From: Micropruina sp.
GTDB taxonomy: Bacteria; Actinomycetota; Actinomycetes; Propionibacteriales; Propionibacteriaceae
DNA: 64,000 nt
Direction of reading: 5' to 3'
Assembly (NCBI GenBank): GCA_016711205.1
Contig: JADJTM010000001.1
Span: 62,001-126,000, forward strand
Shown one piece after another: positions 26,873 through 35,514 of this stretch. Positions within the stretch are counted from its first letter, which is position 1. Every line of letters begins with the position of its first letter. The notes under the pieces were generated by a model that saw only the letters and a list, made by a program, of their open reading frames with translations, was not told the DNA's origin and did not search any database. The position numbers and the translations under genes are program-made.

Positions 26873-27670
26873 ATGGCTAGTGAACAACTCGTCGACCAGA
26901 TCATGGCCGCCGTGATGAAGAAGATCGACTCTCCCGCCGGCGCCGCTGCGGCACCGGCCAGGACCGCCTCCGGCGCCCGTCCGGCCAGCACCGAGTTCGT
27001 CGGCGCCAATGCCCTGGGCGACACCATCGGCCTGGTCATCGCCAACGTCGACCCGCAGATCCACGACCTGATGAAGATCGACGGCAAGTACCGCTCGATC
27101 GGTATCGTCGGCGCCCGCACCGGGGCCGGCCCGCACATCTTCGCCGCGGACGAAGCGGTCAAGGCCACCAACACCGAGATCGTCGCCATCGAACTGCCCC
27201 GCGACACCAAGGGCGGCGCCGGCCACGGCTCGTTGATCATCTTCGGCGCCGAGGACGTCTCCGACGCCCGTCGTGCGGTCGAGGTCACCTTGAGCGAGAT
27301 CGATCGCACCTTCGGCGACGTGTACGCCAACGACGCCGGCCACCTGGAGTTCCAGTACACCGCGCGCGCCAGCCACGCCCTCGCCAAGGCGTTCAACGCC
27401 CCCGTCGGCAAGTCGTTCGGCATCACCGTCGGCGCCCCCGCCGCGATCGGTGTGGTGCTGGCCGACACCGCGGTCAAGGCGTCCACCATCGACGTGATCG
27501 GCTACGCCAGCCCAGCCGCCGGCACCAGCTACTCCAACGAGGTGATCTCGTTCTTCAGCGGCGACTCCGGAGCCGTCCGTCAGGCGATCATCGCCGCCCG
27601 TGAGGTCGGCCGCGGCCTGCTCGGCGCGATGGGGACCTACCCCGAGTCCGTCACCACCCCGTACATCTGA
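26873..27670 (+). CDS. pduB: Tandem BMC-domain trimeric shell protein PduB
   Basis: A 265-residue protein with two fused BMC domains (first ending near SEIDRTFG, second from HLEFQYTARASHALAKAF). The N-terminal amphipathic stretch SEQLVDQIMAAVMKKI resembles the extensions that link shell to enzyme core. A separate internal PduB' start was not evident. It lies 12 nt after pduA. Confidence 0.94.
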   Translation: MASEQLVDQIMAAVMKKIDSPAGAAAAPARTASGARPASTEFVGANALGDTIGLVIANVDPQIHDLMKIDGKYRSIGIVGARTGAGPHIFAADEAVKATNTEIVAIELPRDTKGGAGHGSLIIFGAEDVSDARRAVEVTLSEIDRTFGDVYANDAGHLEFQYTARASHALAKAFNAPVGKSFGITVGAPAAIGVVLADTAVKASTIDVIGYASPAAGTSYSNEVISFFSGDSGAVRQAIIAAREVGRGLLGAMGTYPESVTTPYI

Positions 27671-27684
27671 GAACGAGGGAATCC

Positions 27685-29346
27685 GTGAAGAGCAAGCGAT
27701 TCGAGGCCCTCGACGCCCGTCCGGTCAACAAGGACGGCTTCGTCACCGAGTGGCCAGAAGTCGGGCTGATCGCCATGAACGGCCCGAACGACCCCCAACC
27801 GTCGATCCGGATCCAGAACGGCAAGGTCGTCGAACTCGACGGCAAGAGCCGCGACGAGTTCGACATGATCGACACCTTCATCGCCGACTACGGCATCAAG
27901 CTCGACAACGCCGAGGCCGTCAACGCGATGGACTCGCTCGAGCTGGCCCGCAAGCTGGTCGACATCAACGTGCCGCGCGCCGAGGTGGTCAAGCTGACCA
28001 CCGCCATGACCCCCGCGAAGATCTGCGAGGTCATCGGCAAGATGACGGTGCTCGAAATGATGATGTCGGTGACCAAGATGCGTGCCCGCAAGTCGCCGGC
28101 GAACCAGGCCCACGTCACCAACCTCAAGGACAACCCGGTGCAGATCGCGGCCGATGCGGCCGAGGCTTCGCTGCGCGGGTTCGCCGAGCTGGAGACCACG
28201 GTCGGCATCGCCCGGTACGCGCCGTTCAACGCCATCGCGCTGATGGTCGGCGCCCAGGTCGGACGCCCCGGCATCCTGACCCAGTGCGCGGTCGAAGAGG
28301 CCACCGAGCTCAACCTGGGCATGCGCGGCTTCACCGCCTACGCCGAGACGGTCTCGGTCTACGGCACCGAACCGGTGTTCATGGACGGCGACGACACCCC
28401 GTGGTCGAAGGCCTTCCTGGCTTCGTGCTACGCCTCGCGCGGCCTGAAGATGCGGTTCACCTCGGGCACCGGCTCCGAGGTGCAGATGGGCTACGCCGAG
28501 GGCAAGTCGATGCTGTACCTGGAGGCCCGCTGCCTCTACATCACCAAGGCCGCCGGCTCCCAAGGCATCCAGAACGGCTCCGTGTCGTGCGTGGGTGTTC
28601 CCGCCGCCGTCCCCGGGGGTATCCGGGCGATCCTGGCCGAGAACCTGATCGCGACCGCGCTCGATCTGGAGTGCGCATCGTCCAACGACCAGACCTTCAC
28701 CCACTCCGACCTGCGCCGCGTCGCCCGCTCGCTGATGCAGTTCGTGCCCGGCACGGACTTCATCTGCTCGGGCTACTCGGCCACGCCGAACTACGACAAC
28801 ATGTTCGCCGGCTCGAACTGGGACGCCGACGACTACGACGACTGGATCATCATTCAGCGTGACCTCAAGGTCGACGGCGGTCTGGTGCCGGTGCTCGAAG
28901 AGGACGTTACCCGGGTGCGCAACAAGGCTGCCAAGGTGATTCAGGCCGTGTTCCGCGAACTGGGTCTGACCGAGATCAGCGACGAAGAGGTCGAGGCCGC
29001 CACCTACGCCCGCGGTAGCCAGGACATGCCGAACCGCAACGTGGTCGAGGACATCAAGGCCGCCGAAGACCTGCTCAAGCGGGGCCTGACCGGTGTCGAC
29101 ATCGTGAAGGCGCTGGCCAAGAGCGGTTTCGAGGACGTCGCCACGTCCGTCTACGGCATGCTGCGGCAACGTGTCGCGGGGGACTACCTGCACACGTCCG
29201 CCATTCTCACCGACAAGTTCGAGGTGATCAGCGCGGTCAACCAGCCCAACGACTACAACGGGCCGCAGACCGGCTACCAGATCTCGGACGAGAAGTGGGA
29301 GCAGTTGAAGACCATCCGCCAGGCGATCAGCCCTGAGAACGTCTGA
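27685..29346 (+). CDS. pduC: Propanediol dehydratase large subunit PduC
   Basis: The 553-residue catalytic TIM-barrel subunit of B12-dependent diol dehydratase, which turns 1,2-propanediol into propionaldehyde. It begins MKSKRFEALDARPVNKDGFV and includes GSEVQMGYAEGKSMLYLEAR and CASSNDQTFTHSD, family landmarks near the substrate and potassium site. GTG 27685 has GAGGGA upstream. It forms a heterohexamer with PduD and PduE and needs adenosylcobalamin from PduO and repair by PduGH. Confidence 0.97.
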   Translation: MKSKRFEALDARPVNKDGFVTEWPEVGLIAMNGPNDPQPSIRIQNGKVVELDGKSRDEFDMIDTFIADYGIKLDNAEAVNAMDSLELARKLVDINVPRAEVVKLTTAMTPAKICEVIGKMTVLEMMMSVTKMRARKSPANQAHVTNLKDNPVQIAADAAEASLRGFAELETTVGIARYAPFNAIALMVGAQVGRPGILTQCAVEEATELNLGMRGFTAYAETVSVYGTEPVFMDGDDTPWSKAFLASCYASRGLKMRFTSGTGSEVQMGYAEGKSMLYLEARCLYITKAAGSQGIQNGSVSCVGVPAAVPGGIRAILAENLIATALDLECASSNDQTFTHSDLRRVARSLMQFVPGTDFICSGYSATPNYDNMFAGSNWDADDYDDWIIIQRDLKVDGGLVPVLEEDVTRVRNKAAKVIQAVFRELGLTEISDEEVEAATYARGSQDMPNRNVVEDIKAAEDLLKRGLTGVDIVKALAKSGFEDVATSVYGMLRQRVAGDYLHTSAILTDKFEVISAVNQPNDYNGPQTGYQISDEKWEQLKTIRQAISPENV

Positions 29347-29356
29347 GGAGACTGAG

Positions 29357-30022
29357 ATGGACGAGAAGACACTGCGCAACATCATCGAAGAGGTCATGAA
29401 GGAGTTCGGCGCAGGCTCCGGTGGCGGCACCGCAACGGCCGTCATGACGGCACCGAGCGTCAGCTCGGCGTCCGGAACCCTGAAGATCTCCGAGGCGGCC
29501 CCGGCCGAACGCGGCACCAACCCCCGTGAGGTGGTGATCGCGCTGGCGCCGGGCTTCGGTGGCCGGATGACCAGCACGATCACCGGCGTCGATCACGGCG
29601 AGGTGCTGCGTGAGGTGTGCGCGGGCATCGAGGAGCAGGGCTTGACCTACCGGTTCATCCGGGTGTTCCGCACCGCCGATGTGGGCTTCATCGCCCACGA
29701 GGCCGCGAAGCTCTCGGGTTCGGGCATCGGCATCGGCATCCAGTCCCGCGGCACGACGGTGATCCATCAGAAGGACCTGCCGCCGCTGTCGAACCTGGAG
29801 CTGTTCAGCCAGGCCCCGCTGATCGACCTCGAAACCTTCCGGGCGATCGGCGAGAACGCGGCCAAGTACGCCAAGAGCGAGTCCCCCTCGCCGGTTCCGG
29901 TCCGCAACGACCAGATGGCCCGGCCCCGCTACCAGGCCATCGCGGCCCTGTGGCACATCAAAGAGACGCAGCTCTGCGATCCCAACAAGAAGACCGCGAC
30001 CCTGCGGGTCGAGTACCGGTAG
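29357..30022 (+). CDS. pduD: Propanediol dehydratase medium subunit PduD
   Basis: A 221-residue subunit. The first 18 residues (MDEKTLRNIIEEVMKEFG) form an amphipathic encapsulation peptide, followed by a Gly/Ala/Thr linker; the folded part begins near PREVVIALAPGFG, where PduD contacts cobalamin. Start ATG has GAGGAGAC upstream. It lies 10 nt after pduC. Confidence 0.96.
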   Translation: MDEKTLRNIIEEVMKEFGAGSGGGTATAVMTAPSVSSASGTLKISEAAPAERGTNPREVVIALAPGFGGRMTSTITGVDHGEVLREVCAGIEEQGLTYRFIRVFRTADVGFIAHEAAKLSGSGIGIGIQSRGTTVIHQKDLPPLSNLELFSQAPLIDLETFRAIGENAAKYAKSESPSPVPVRNDQMARPRYQAIAALWHIKETQLCDPNKKTATLRVEYR

Positions 30023-30031
30023 GAGAGCGAC

Positions 30032-30553
30032 ATGGAATCCGAAGAACTGATCCGCCAGATCATGGACGAGGTGATGAAGAACCTCGCCAAGGACCAGGTG
30101 TCGTTCGCCAAGAAGCCGGCGGGCGCCAACGGCTCGGCCGGTTCGGTCAGCGCGGCCAACTACCCGCTGGGCGAGAAGATGCCCGAGAAGATCAAGTCGG
30201 CCACCGGCAAGGTGCTCTCCGACTTCAGCGTCGACAAGGTGATCTCGGGACAGCTCACCGCCGAGGATTTCCGGATCGCGCCGGAAACCCTCGAACTGCA
30301 GGCCCAGGTCGCCGAGTCCGTCGGACGCGACACCCTGGCCCGCAACATGCGGCGTGCGGCCGAGCTGATCAAGGTGCCGGACGACGAGCTGCTCCAGGTC
30401 TACAACTCGCTGCGTCCCTACCGCTCGACGAAGGCCGAGCTGTACGGGATCGCGGACGGGCTGGAGAGCAAGTACGGCTGCACGGTGAACGCCGCGTTCA
30501 TCCGTGAGGCCGCCGACGTGTACGAGAAGCGCGGACGGCTCAAGGCCGACTGA
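30032..30553 (+). CDS. pduE: Propanediol dehydratase small subunit PduE
   Basis: A 173-residue subunit starting with an encapsulation-type helix (SEELIRQIMDEVMKNLAKD). Family core motifs TLARNMRRAAELIKVPDDELL and YNSLRPYRSTKAEL are plain. It is followed by a repeat-filled gap, so the operon is physically interrupted here. Confidence 0.96.
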   Translation: MESEELIRQIMDEVMKNLAKDQVSFAKKPAGANGSAGSVSAANYPLGEKMPEKIKSATGKVLSDFSVDKVISGQLTAEDFRIAPETLELQAQVAESVGRDTLARNMRRAAELIKVPDDELLQVYNSLRPYRSTKAELYGIADGLESKYGCTVNAAFIREAADVYEKRGRLKAD

Positions 30554-30559
30554 ACGGTT

Positions 30560-30845
30560 GGCCCGGCAACCGCCGGGATCCCGGGGCAAGCCCGGGATGA
30601 CGAAACCCCCCACGTCATCCCGGCACCCCGTCCCCCCGGCGGACGCCGTCATCCCGGCGGACGCCGGGATCTCAGGCAGCACCCATCCGGTTCTGGGATC
30701 CCGGGGCAAGCCCGGGATGACGGAGGGCGTCGTTCAGGCCCGGGTGACGGACCCGGGCAGGGGCGGCACCCACCGTCCGTCATCCCGGAACCCACCGTCA
30801 TCCCGGAACCCACCGTCATCCCGGCGAACGCCGGGATCTCACACC
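30560..30845. repeat. Family B repeats in the pduE-pduG gap
   Basis: The 327-nt gap is made almost wholly of palindromes in two variants, GATCCCGGGGCAAGCCCGGG and TCCCGGCGGACGCCGGGA, plus short half-copies (CCGTCATCCCGGAACCCA) in tandem. No gene is seen. The hairpins could reduce read-through from pduE into pduG or protect the upstream mRNA. Confidence 0.88.
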
Positions 30846-30880
30846 GAACAGCTCGATCACGACGGCATGAAAGGCAGGGC

Positions 30881-32698
30881 ATGGCTCTGATCGCCGGTGT
30901 CGATATCGGCAACGCGACCACCGAGGTCGCACTCGCGGAGGTGACTCCCGGTGCGGCCCCGGTGTTCGTGGCGTCCACGATCGTGTCGACGACGGGCATC
31001 AAGGGCACCGCCCAGAACACCAAGGGCGTCTTCCACGCACTCACCTCGGCCGTCGAGGCGGCCGGACGGAAGGTGAGCGATCTCGACCTGATTCGCATCA
31101 ACGAGGCGGCGCCGGTGATCGGCGACGTGGCGATGGAGACGATCTCGGAGACCATCATCACCGAGTCGACGATGATCGGGCACAACCCGACCACGCCGGG
31201 CGGCCTGGGTATCGGCGTGGGCACCACGGTGCTGCTCGCCGACCTCGGCCAGGCCCCGTCCGGCACCCCGTTCATCGTGGTCGCCGACCGGTCCTACACC
31301 TTCGAGGACGTCGCCCGGCTGGTCAACGAGGCGGCCGGCCAGGTGGCGGTGACCGGCGTCATTCTGCAGCGTGACGACGGTGTGCTGGTGCACAACCGGC
31401 TGCGGCACAAGGTGCCGATCGTCGACGAGGTCAGCCTGATCGAGAAGGTGCCGATCGGCATGCTGGCCGCCATCGAGGTGGCCGACGTCGGCCGCATCAT
31501 CGAGACGCTGGCCAACCCCTACGGCATCGCCACCATGTTCGGGCTGGACGCCGACGAGACCACGTCGGTGGTGCCGATGGCGCGCTCGTTGGTCGGCAAC
31601 CGTTCCGCGGTGGTGATCAAGACCCCCAAGGGCGACGTCACCGAGCGCCGCATTCCCGCGGGTCACCTGAGCTTCATCGGTGACCGGACGGTCGAGGTCG
31701 ACGTCGATCGGGGTGCCGAAGAGATCATGCGGGTCGCCGGCTCCGTCGGCGCCATCAACAACGTCAAGGGCCAGCCCGGCACCAACATCGGCGGCATGAT
31801 GGAGAAGGTCCGGGTGGTGATGGGTCGGCTGACCGAGCGCGACCCGTCCAGCATCGAGGTGACCGACCTGCTGGCCGTCGACACCAACGTGCCGCAGAAG
31901 GTCACCGGCGGCGTCGCCGGCGAGTTCTCGCTCGAGGCCGCGGTCGGCATCGCCGCCATGGTGAAGGCCGACCGGCTGCAGATGCAGCGCATCGCCCACG
32001 ACATGGCCGACCAGTTCGGCATCACCGTCGAGGTCGGCGGGGTCGAGGCCGACATGGCGGTGCGCGGCGCGCTGACCACGCCCGGATCGTCGGTACCGAT
32101 CGCGATTCTCGACATGGGCGCCGGTTCGACCGACGCCTCCGTGCTTCGAGCGGACGGCAAGGCCCGCTCGGTCCACCTGGCCGGGGCCGGCAACATGGTC
32201 ACGCTGCTGATCCAGTCCGAACTGGGGCTGGAGAGCGCCGAGGACGCCGAGAACGTCAAACGCCACCCGCTGGCCCGGGTCGAAACCCTGTTCAGCATTC
32301 GGCACGAGGACGGCACCGTGCAGTTCTTCGACGAACCGCTGCCGCCGTACACCTTCGCGCGCACCGTGGTGCTGCATCCCGAGGAGGGCATGATTCCGCT
32401 GCCGCTGCGGCAGCCGCTGGAGGTGATCCGGCAGGTGCGGATCAAGGCGAAGGAGCGGGTCTTCGTGACCAACGCGCTGCGGGCCCTGCGGCTGGTCAGC
32501 CCGACCGCGAACGTCCGCGACATCGCACACGTGGTGCTGGTCGGCGGCTCGGCGCTCGACTTCGAGATTCCCCAGCTGGTGACCAGGGCGCTGGGGGAGT
32601 ACCGGGTGGTGGCCGGCCGGGCCAACATTCGCGGCACCGAGGGCCCTCGCAATGCGGTGGCGACCGGTCTGGTGCTGGCGTGGGAGGGGGCGCGATGA
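30881..32698 (+). CDS. pduG: Diol dehydratase reactivase large subunit PduG
   Basis: A 605-residue ATPase of the DdrA type with an actin-like fold (LIAGVDIGNATTEVALAEV at the N terminus; ILDMGAGSTDASVLRADGK near residue 410). With PduH it swaps damaged cobalamin out of inactivated dehydratase. ATG 30881 is clear. The stop overlaps the pduH start (ATGA). Confidence 0.96.
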   Translation: MALIAGVDIGNATTEVALAEVTPGAAPVFVASTIVSTTGIKGTAQNTKGVFHALTSAVEAAGRKVSDLDLIRINEAAPVIGDVAMETISETIITESTMIGHNPTTPGGLGIGVGTTVLLADLGQAPSGTPFIVVADRSYTFEDVARLVNEAAGQVAVTGVILQRDDGVLVHNRLRHKVPIVDEVSLIEKVPIGMLAAIEVADVGRIIETLANPYGIATMFGLDADETTSVVPMARSLVGNRSAVVIKTPKGDVTERRIPAGHLSFIGDRTVEVDVDRGAEEIMRVAGSVGAINNVKGQPGTNIGGMMEKVRVVMGRLTERDPSSIEVTDLLAVDTNVPQKVTGGVAGEFSLEAAVGIAAMVKADRLQMQRIAHDMADQFGITVEVGGVEADMAVRGALTTPGSSVPIAILDMGAGSTDASVLRADGKARSVHLAGAGNMVTLLIQSELGLESAEDAENVKRHPLARVETLFSIRHEDGTVQFFDEPLPPYTFARTVVLHPEEGMIPLPLRQPLEVIRQVRIKAKERVFVTNALRALRLVSPTANVRDIAHVVLVGGSALDFEIPQLVTRALGEYRVVAGRANIRGTEGPRNAVATGLVLAWEGAR

Positions 32699-33111
32699 AC
32701 GAGCGTCCGACCATCCGGCTGCGGGCCAACGACCGGCTCGCCGACGAACTGTTTGCCGAGGTGCTGCACGGCATCGAGGAGGAGGGCGTACCGGTCGAGG
32801 TGACCCGGCACGCCGAGCTGAATCCGCTGGCCCTCGCGCACGAGGCAAGCCTGGAGTCCCGGCTCGGCATCGGCATCGGCGTCAGCCTCGACTACGTGGT
32901 GATCACCACTGAGAAGCTGCCGCCGGAACGGCCCTACCTGGCCGCGACGCTGCACCGCGACCCCTGGATCGACCGGGCGGCCGGTGCGAACGCCGCCCGG
33001 CTGGTGAAGCGGATGCCGCTGCACGACCTGTTCGCCACCAACGCAGCCCCGGACGGAAACCGGAACCCGTCGCCGTCCATCCACGCAAGCGGATCGTCCG
33101 CCCAACCCTGA
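32695..33111 (+). CDS. pduH: Diol dehydratase reactivase small subunit PduH
   Basis: A 138-residue protein resembling the beta subunit of the dehydratase (LFAEVLHGIEEEGVPVEV, GIGIGVSLDYVVITTEKLP). It trades places with PduD during reactivation. ATG 32695 is inside the pduG stop. The last 20 residues are low-complexity. Confidence 0.94.
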   Translation: MNERPTIRLRANDRLADELFAEVLHGIEEEGVPVEVTRHAELNPLALAHEASLESRLGIGIGVSLDYVVITTEKLPPERPYLAATLHRDPWIDRAAGANAARLVKRMPLHDLFATNAAPDGNRNPSPSIHASGSSAQP

Positions 33112-33135
33112 CCGAAGAACCTGAAGGAGCCAACC

Positions 33136-33711
33136 ATGTCGAACCTGAGCCTGGGCACCATCGAGGTGCTCGGCCTGCCTGCTGCGGTCGAGGCTGCGGA
33201 CGTCGCACTCAAGACCGCGAACGTGAAACTGATCGGCTACGAGACCACCGACGGCATGGGCATGGTCGCGGTCAAGATCGAGGGCCAGGTCTCGGCCGTC
33301 ATCGCGGCCGTCGCAGCGGCCCGGGCCGCTGCCGAGAAGATCACCAAGGTGTTCGCGGTGTCGGTAATCGCGCGGCCCAGCGCCCAGCTCTCGCCGGTCG
33401 TGCTGACCGACCTGACCGTGGGCCTGGACAAGCCGGCGGTCGAATCACCGCCGGTAGAATCACCGTCGGTCGCACCTGTCGAGACCACGAACCCCGCAGA
33501 CGAGGTTTCGACAAGCTCGACCGGCGGTGAGTCGAGCTCGACCAGCGAAACCCCACCAGCTCCCGGACCGGACGCATCGGCGAAGCCGGCGGACGTCCCT
33601 GCCGATCAGGCGGACGTCCCGGCCGAGCCGGCCGATGCGCCGTCCGGGCCCCCCGCCCCGAAGGCGAACCCGCCCCGGAGCCGGGGCCGCAAGGCGCCCG
33701 CGGCGTCCTGA
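33136..33711 (+). CDS. pduK: BMC-domain shell protein with long disordered tail, PduK-like
   Basis: Residues 1-90 are a BMC domain (LGTIEVLGLPAAVEAADVAL, IGYETTDGMGMVAVKIEG). Residues 100-191 are Pro/Ala/Ser/Glu-rich, with repeats like PADVPADQADVPAEPADAP and a basic end. Position after PduH and the tailed design match PduK, but the Cys-rich iron-sulfur motif of enteric PduK tails is absent, so the assignment is by architecture. Part of the tail (around 33505-33535) is translated from a TTCGACAAGCTCGACC-type repeat. GGAG lies before ATG 33136. Confidence 0.75.
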   Translation: MSNLSLGTIEVLGLPAAVEAADVALKTANVKLIGYETTDGMGMVAVKIEGQVSAVIAAVAAARAAAEKITKVFAVSVIARPSAQLSPVVLTDLTVGLDKPAVESPPVESPSVAPVETTNPADEVSTSSTGGESSSTSETPPAPGPDASAKPADVPADQADVPAEPADAPSGPPAPKANPPRSRGRKAPAAS

Positions 33712-33751
33712 GTCACCAACCCCAACCCAACCACCACAGAAGGAGAAGGAC

Positions 33752-34030
33752 ATGAGTGAAGCGCTCGGCATGGTCGAGACGAAGGGTTACGTCGGCGCGA
33801 TCGAAGCGGCCGACGCCATGGTGAAGTCCGCCAACGTATCGCTGATCGGCTACCAGAAGGTCGGCGCCGGCCTGGTCACCGTGCTGGTGCGCGGCGACGT
33901 CGGCGCGGTCAAGGCCGCCGTGGACGCCGGTGCTGCTGCCGCCGCCGCGGTCGGCGAAGAGGTGCTCAGCAAGCACGTGATCCCGCGGCCGCACAGCGAC
34001 GTCGAGCAGTTGCTGCCCAAGAAGTCCTGA
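33752..34030 (+). CDS. pduJ: BMC-domain hexameric shell protein PduJ
   Basis: A 92-residue shell hexamer nearly identical in layout to PduA, distinguished mainly by GYQKVGAGLV in the pore region and the C-terminal EVLSKHVIPRPHSDVEQLLPKKS. ATG 33752 follows AAGGAGAAGGAC. PduJ is normally the most abundant shell facet protein. Confidence 0.94.
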   Translation: MSEALGMVETKGYVGAIEAADAMVKSANVSLIGYQKVGAGLVTVLVRGDVGAVKAAVDAGAAAAAAVGEEVLSKHVIPRPHSDVEQLLPKKS

Positions 34031-34033
34031 GCC

Positions 34034-34666
34034 ATGCCCGGTACGGATTCGCGTCAACTCGTCGAGGAGATCACTGCGATGGTGCTCACCCGCCTTCGGT
34101 TCCGCATCGTGCTCGGGGTGTCCAACCGGCACGTGCACCTGAGCAAGGAGCATCTGCAGACACTCTTCGGCCTTGACGAGTTGACCCGATTCCGCCAGGT
34201 GCGCCAGCCCGGCGACTTCGCCGCCGAGGAGTTCGTCGCCGTGCACGGGCCGCGCACCACGTTTCCAAAGGTGCGCATCATGGGCCCTTGCCGTCCCAAG
34301 ACGCAGGTCGAACTGAGCCGTACCGACTGCATCGCGCTGGGCATCGACGCGCCGCTGACCCAGTCGGGGCACCTCGATCACGCCGGTCCGATCGACATCG
34401 AGGGGCCGCTGGGACGCATCCACCTCGACCACGGCGCGATGGTCGCGGCCCGGCACATTCACATGGGGCCGAGCCACGCCGCCGAATGGGGACTGAAGGA
34501 ACAGGACCGGGTCAAGGTGGCCTTCGACGGCGAGCGCGGCGGCGTGCTCGACCACCTGATCGTCCGGCTCAAGGACGAGTGGGTGCCCGAGATCCACCTC
34601 GACACCGACGAGGCCAACGCGCTCGGGCTCTCCGACGGTCAGTACGGAACGCTGGTTCAGGAGTGA
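34034..34666 (+). CDS. pduL: Phosphate propanoyltransferase PduL
   Basis: A 210-residue zinc phosphotransacylase converting propionyl-CoA to propionyl phosphate. The paired family motifs SNRHVHLS and RHIHMGP, which bind the metals, are present, and the N-terminal SRQLVEEITAMVLTRLR is an encapsulation-type helix. It lies 3 nt after pduJ. The kinase step (PduW) is not encoded nearby. Confidence 0.95.
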   Translation: MPGTDSRQLVEEITAMVLTRLRFRIVLGVSNRHVHLSKEHLQTLFGLDELTRFRQVRQPGDFAAEEFVAVHGPRTTFPKVRIMGPCRPKTQVELSRTDCIALGIDAPLTQSGHLDHAGPIDIEGPLGRIHLDHGAMVAARHIHMGPSHAAEWGLKEQDRVKVAFDGERGGVLDHLIVRLKDEWVPEIHLDTDEANALGLSDGQYGTLVQE

Positions 34667-34674
34667 CTGCGACC

Positions 34675-35514
34675 ATGACCCCGATCCGATCCCTGGACGC
34701 CCCCGAGGCGTCGATCCGCCGGTTCGCGCACCTCGTCCGCACCGGGGTGGTCGACGAACCGGTCGGCACCGCGCGGCTCGGCATCGATCTCGGCACGGCG
34801 AACATCGTCGTGTCGGTGGTGGACGACCTGGACCGCCCGGTGGCCGGCGGCTGGGTGCATTCCACCGTCGTGCGGGACGGGGTCGTGGTCGACTGGGCGG
34901 GCGCGACCAGCGCCGTCCGCAAGCTGACCGCCGACGTGCAGAGCCGGCTGGGCTGCACGTTCACTTGTGCGTCGGTGTCGATTCCGCCGGGCATCAGCGA
35001 GGGCGACACCAAGGTGTTCCGCAACGTCGCCGGCGCTGCTGGTCTCGACGTCACCGAGGTGGTGGACGAACCGGTGGCCGCCGCCCGGGCGCTGGACATC
35101 ACCGACGGCTGCGTCATCGACGTCGGGCACGGCACCACCGGGGTCTCGATCCTGCGCGGCGGCGAGGTCGAACTGTCGGTCGACGAGGCCACCGGCGGTC
35201 ACCACATGACGCTGGTGCTGGCCGGTGCCTACCGGATCGGCTACGACGCCGCCGAAGCGATGAAGAAGAACCCGGCCCGGCGAGACGACGTGCTGGGCGT
35301 GATCCGTCCGACGCTGGAGAAGATGGCCTCGATCGCCGAGGCTGCGCTGGCCGGGCACGACACCCCGATGGTGTACCTGGTCGGTGGTTCCAGTTCGTTC
35401 CCCAACGCCCCCGACGTGTTCGCCACCCGGCTCGGACGGCCCGTGGTGCGTCCGGTCGAACCGCTGTTCGTCACCCCACTGGGCATTGCGATGAGAGAGC
35501 CCGACCATGACTGA
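34675..35514 (+). CDS. EutJ-like actin-fold (Hsp70-type) protein
   Basis: A 279-residue protein with Hsp70/actin phosphate loops (LGIDLGTANIVVSVVDD, CVIDVGHGTTGVSIL) and the adenosine motif VYLVGGSSSFPNAPDVF, matching EutJ of ethanolamine loci, thought to be a chaperone for compartment enzymes. ATG 34675 is preferred to GTG 34663 because a GGAG site lies at proper distance only for the ATG. EutJ is usual in Eut loci and some actinobacterial and firmicute Pdu loci; enteric Pdu operons lack it. Confidence 0.85.
   Translation: MTPIRSLDAPEASIRRFAHLVRTGVVDEPVGTARLGIDLGTANIVVSVVDDLDRPVAGGWVHSTVVRDGVVVDWAGATSAVRKLTADVQSRLGCTFTCASVSIPPGISEGDTKVFRNVAGAAGLDVTEVVDEPVAAARALDITDGCVIDVGHGTTGVSILRGGEVELSVDEATGGHHMTLVLAGAYRIGYDAAEAMKKNPARRDDVLGVIRPTLEKMASIAEAALAGHDTPMVYLVGGSSSFPNAPDVFATRLGRPVVRPVEPLFVTPLGIAMREPDHD

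Noticed and set aside
27637..29583. A 648-codon minus-strand frame opposite pduC
   Set aside because: Shadow of pduC; no family features and no ribosome site.
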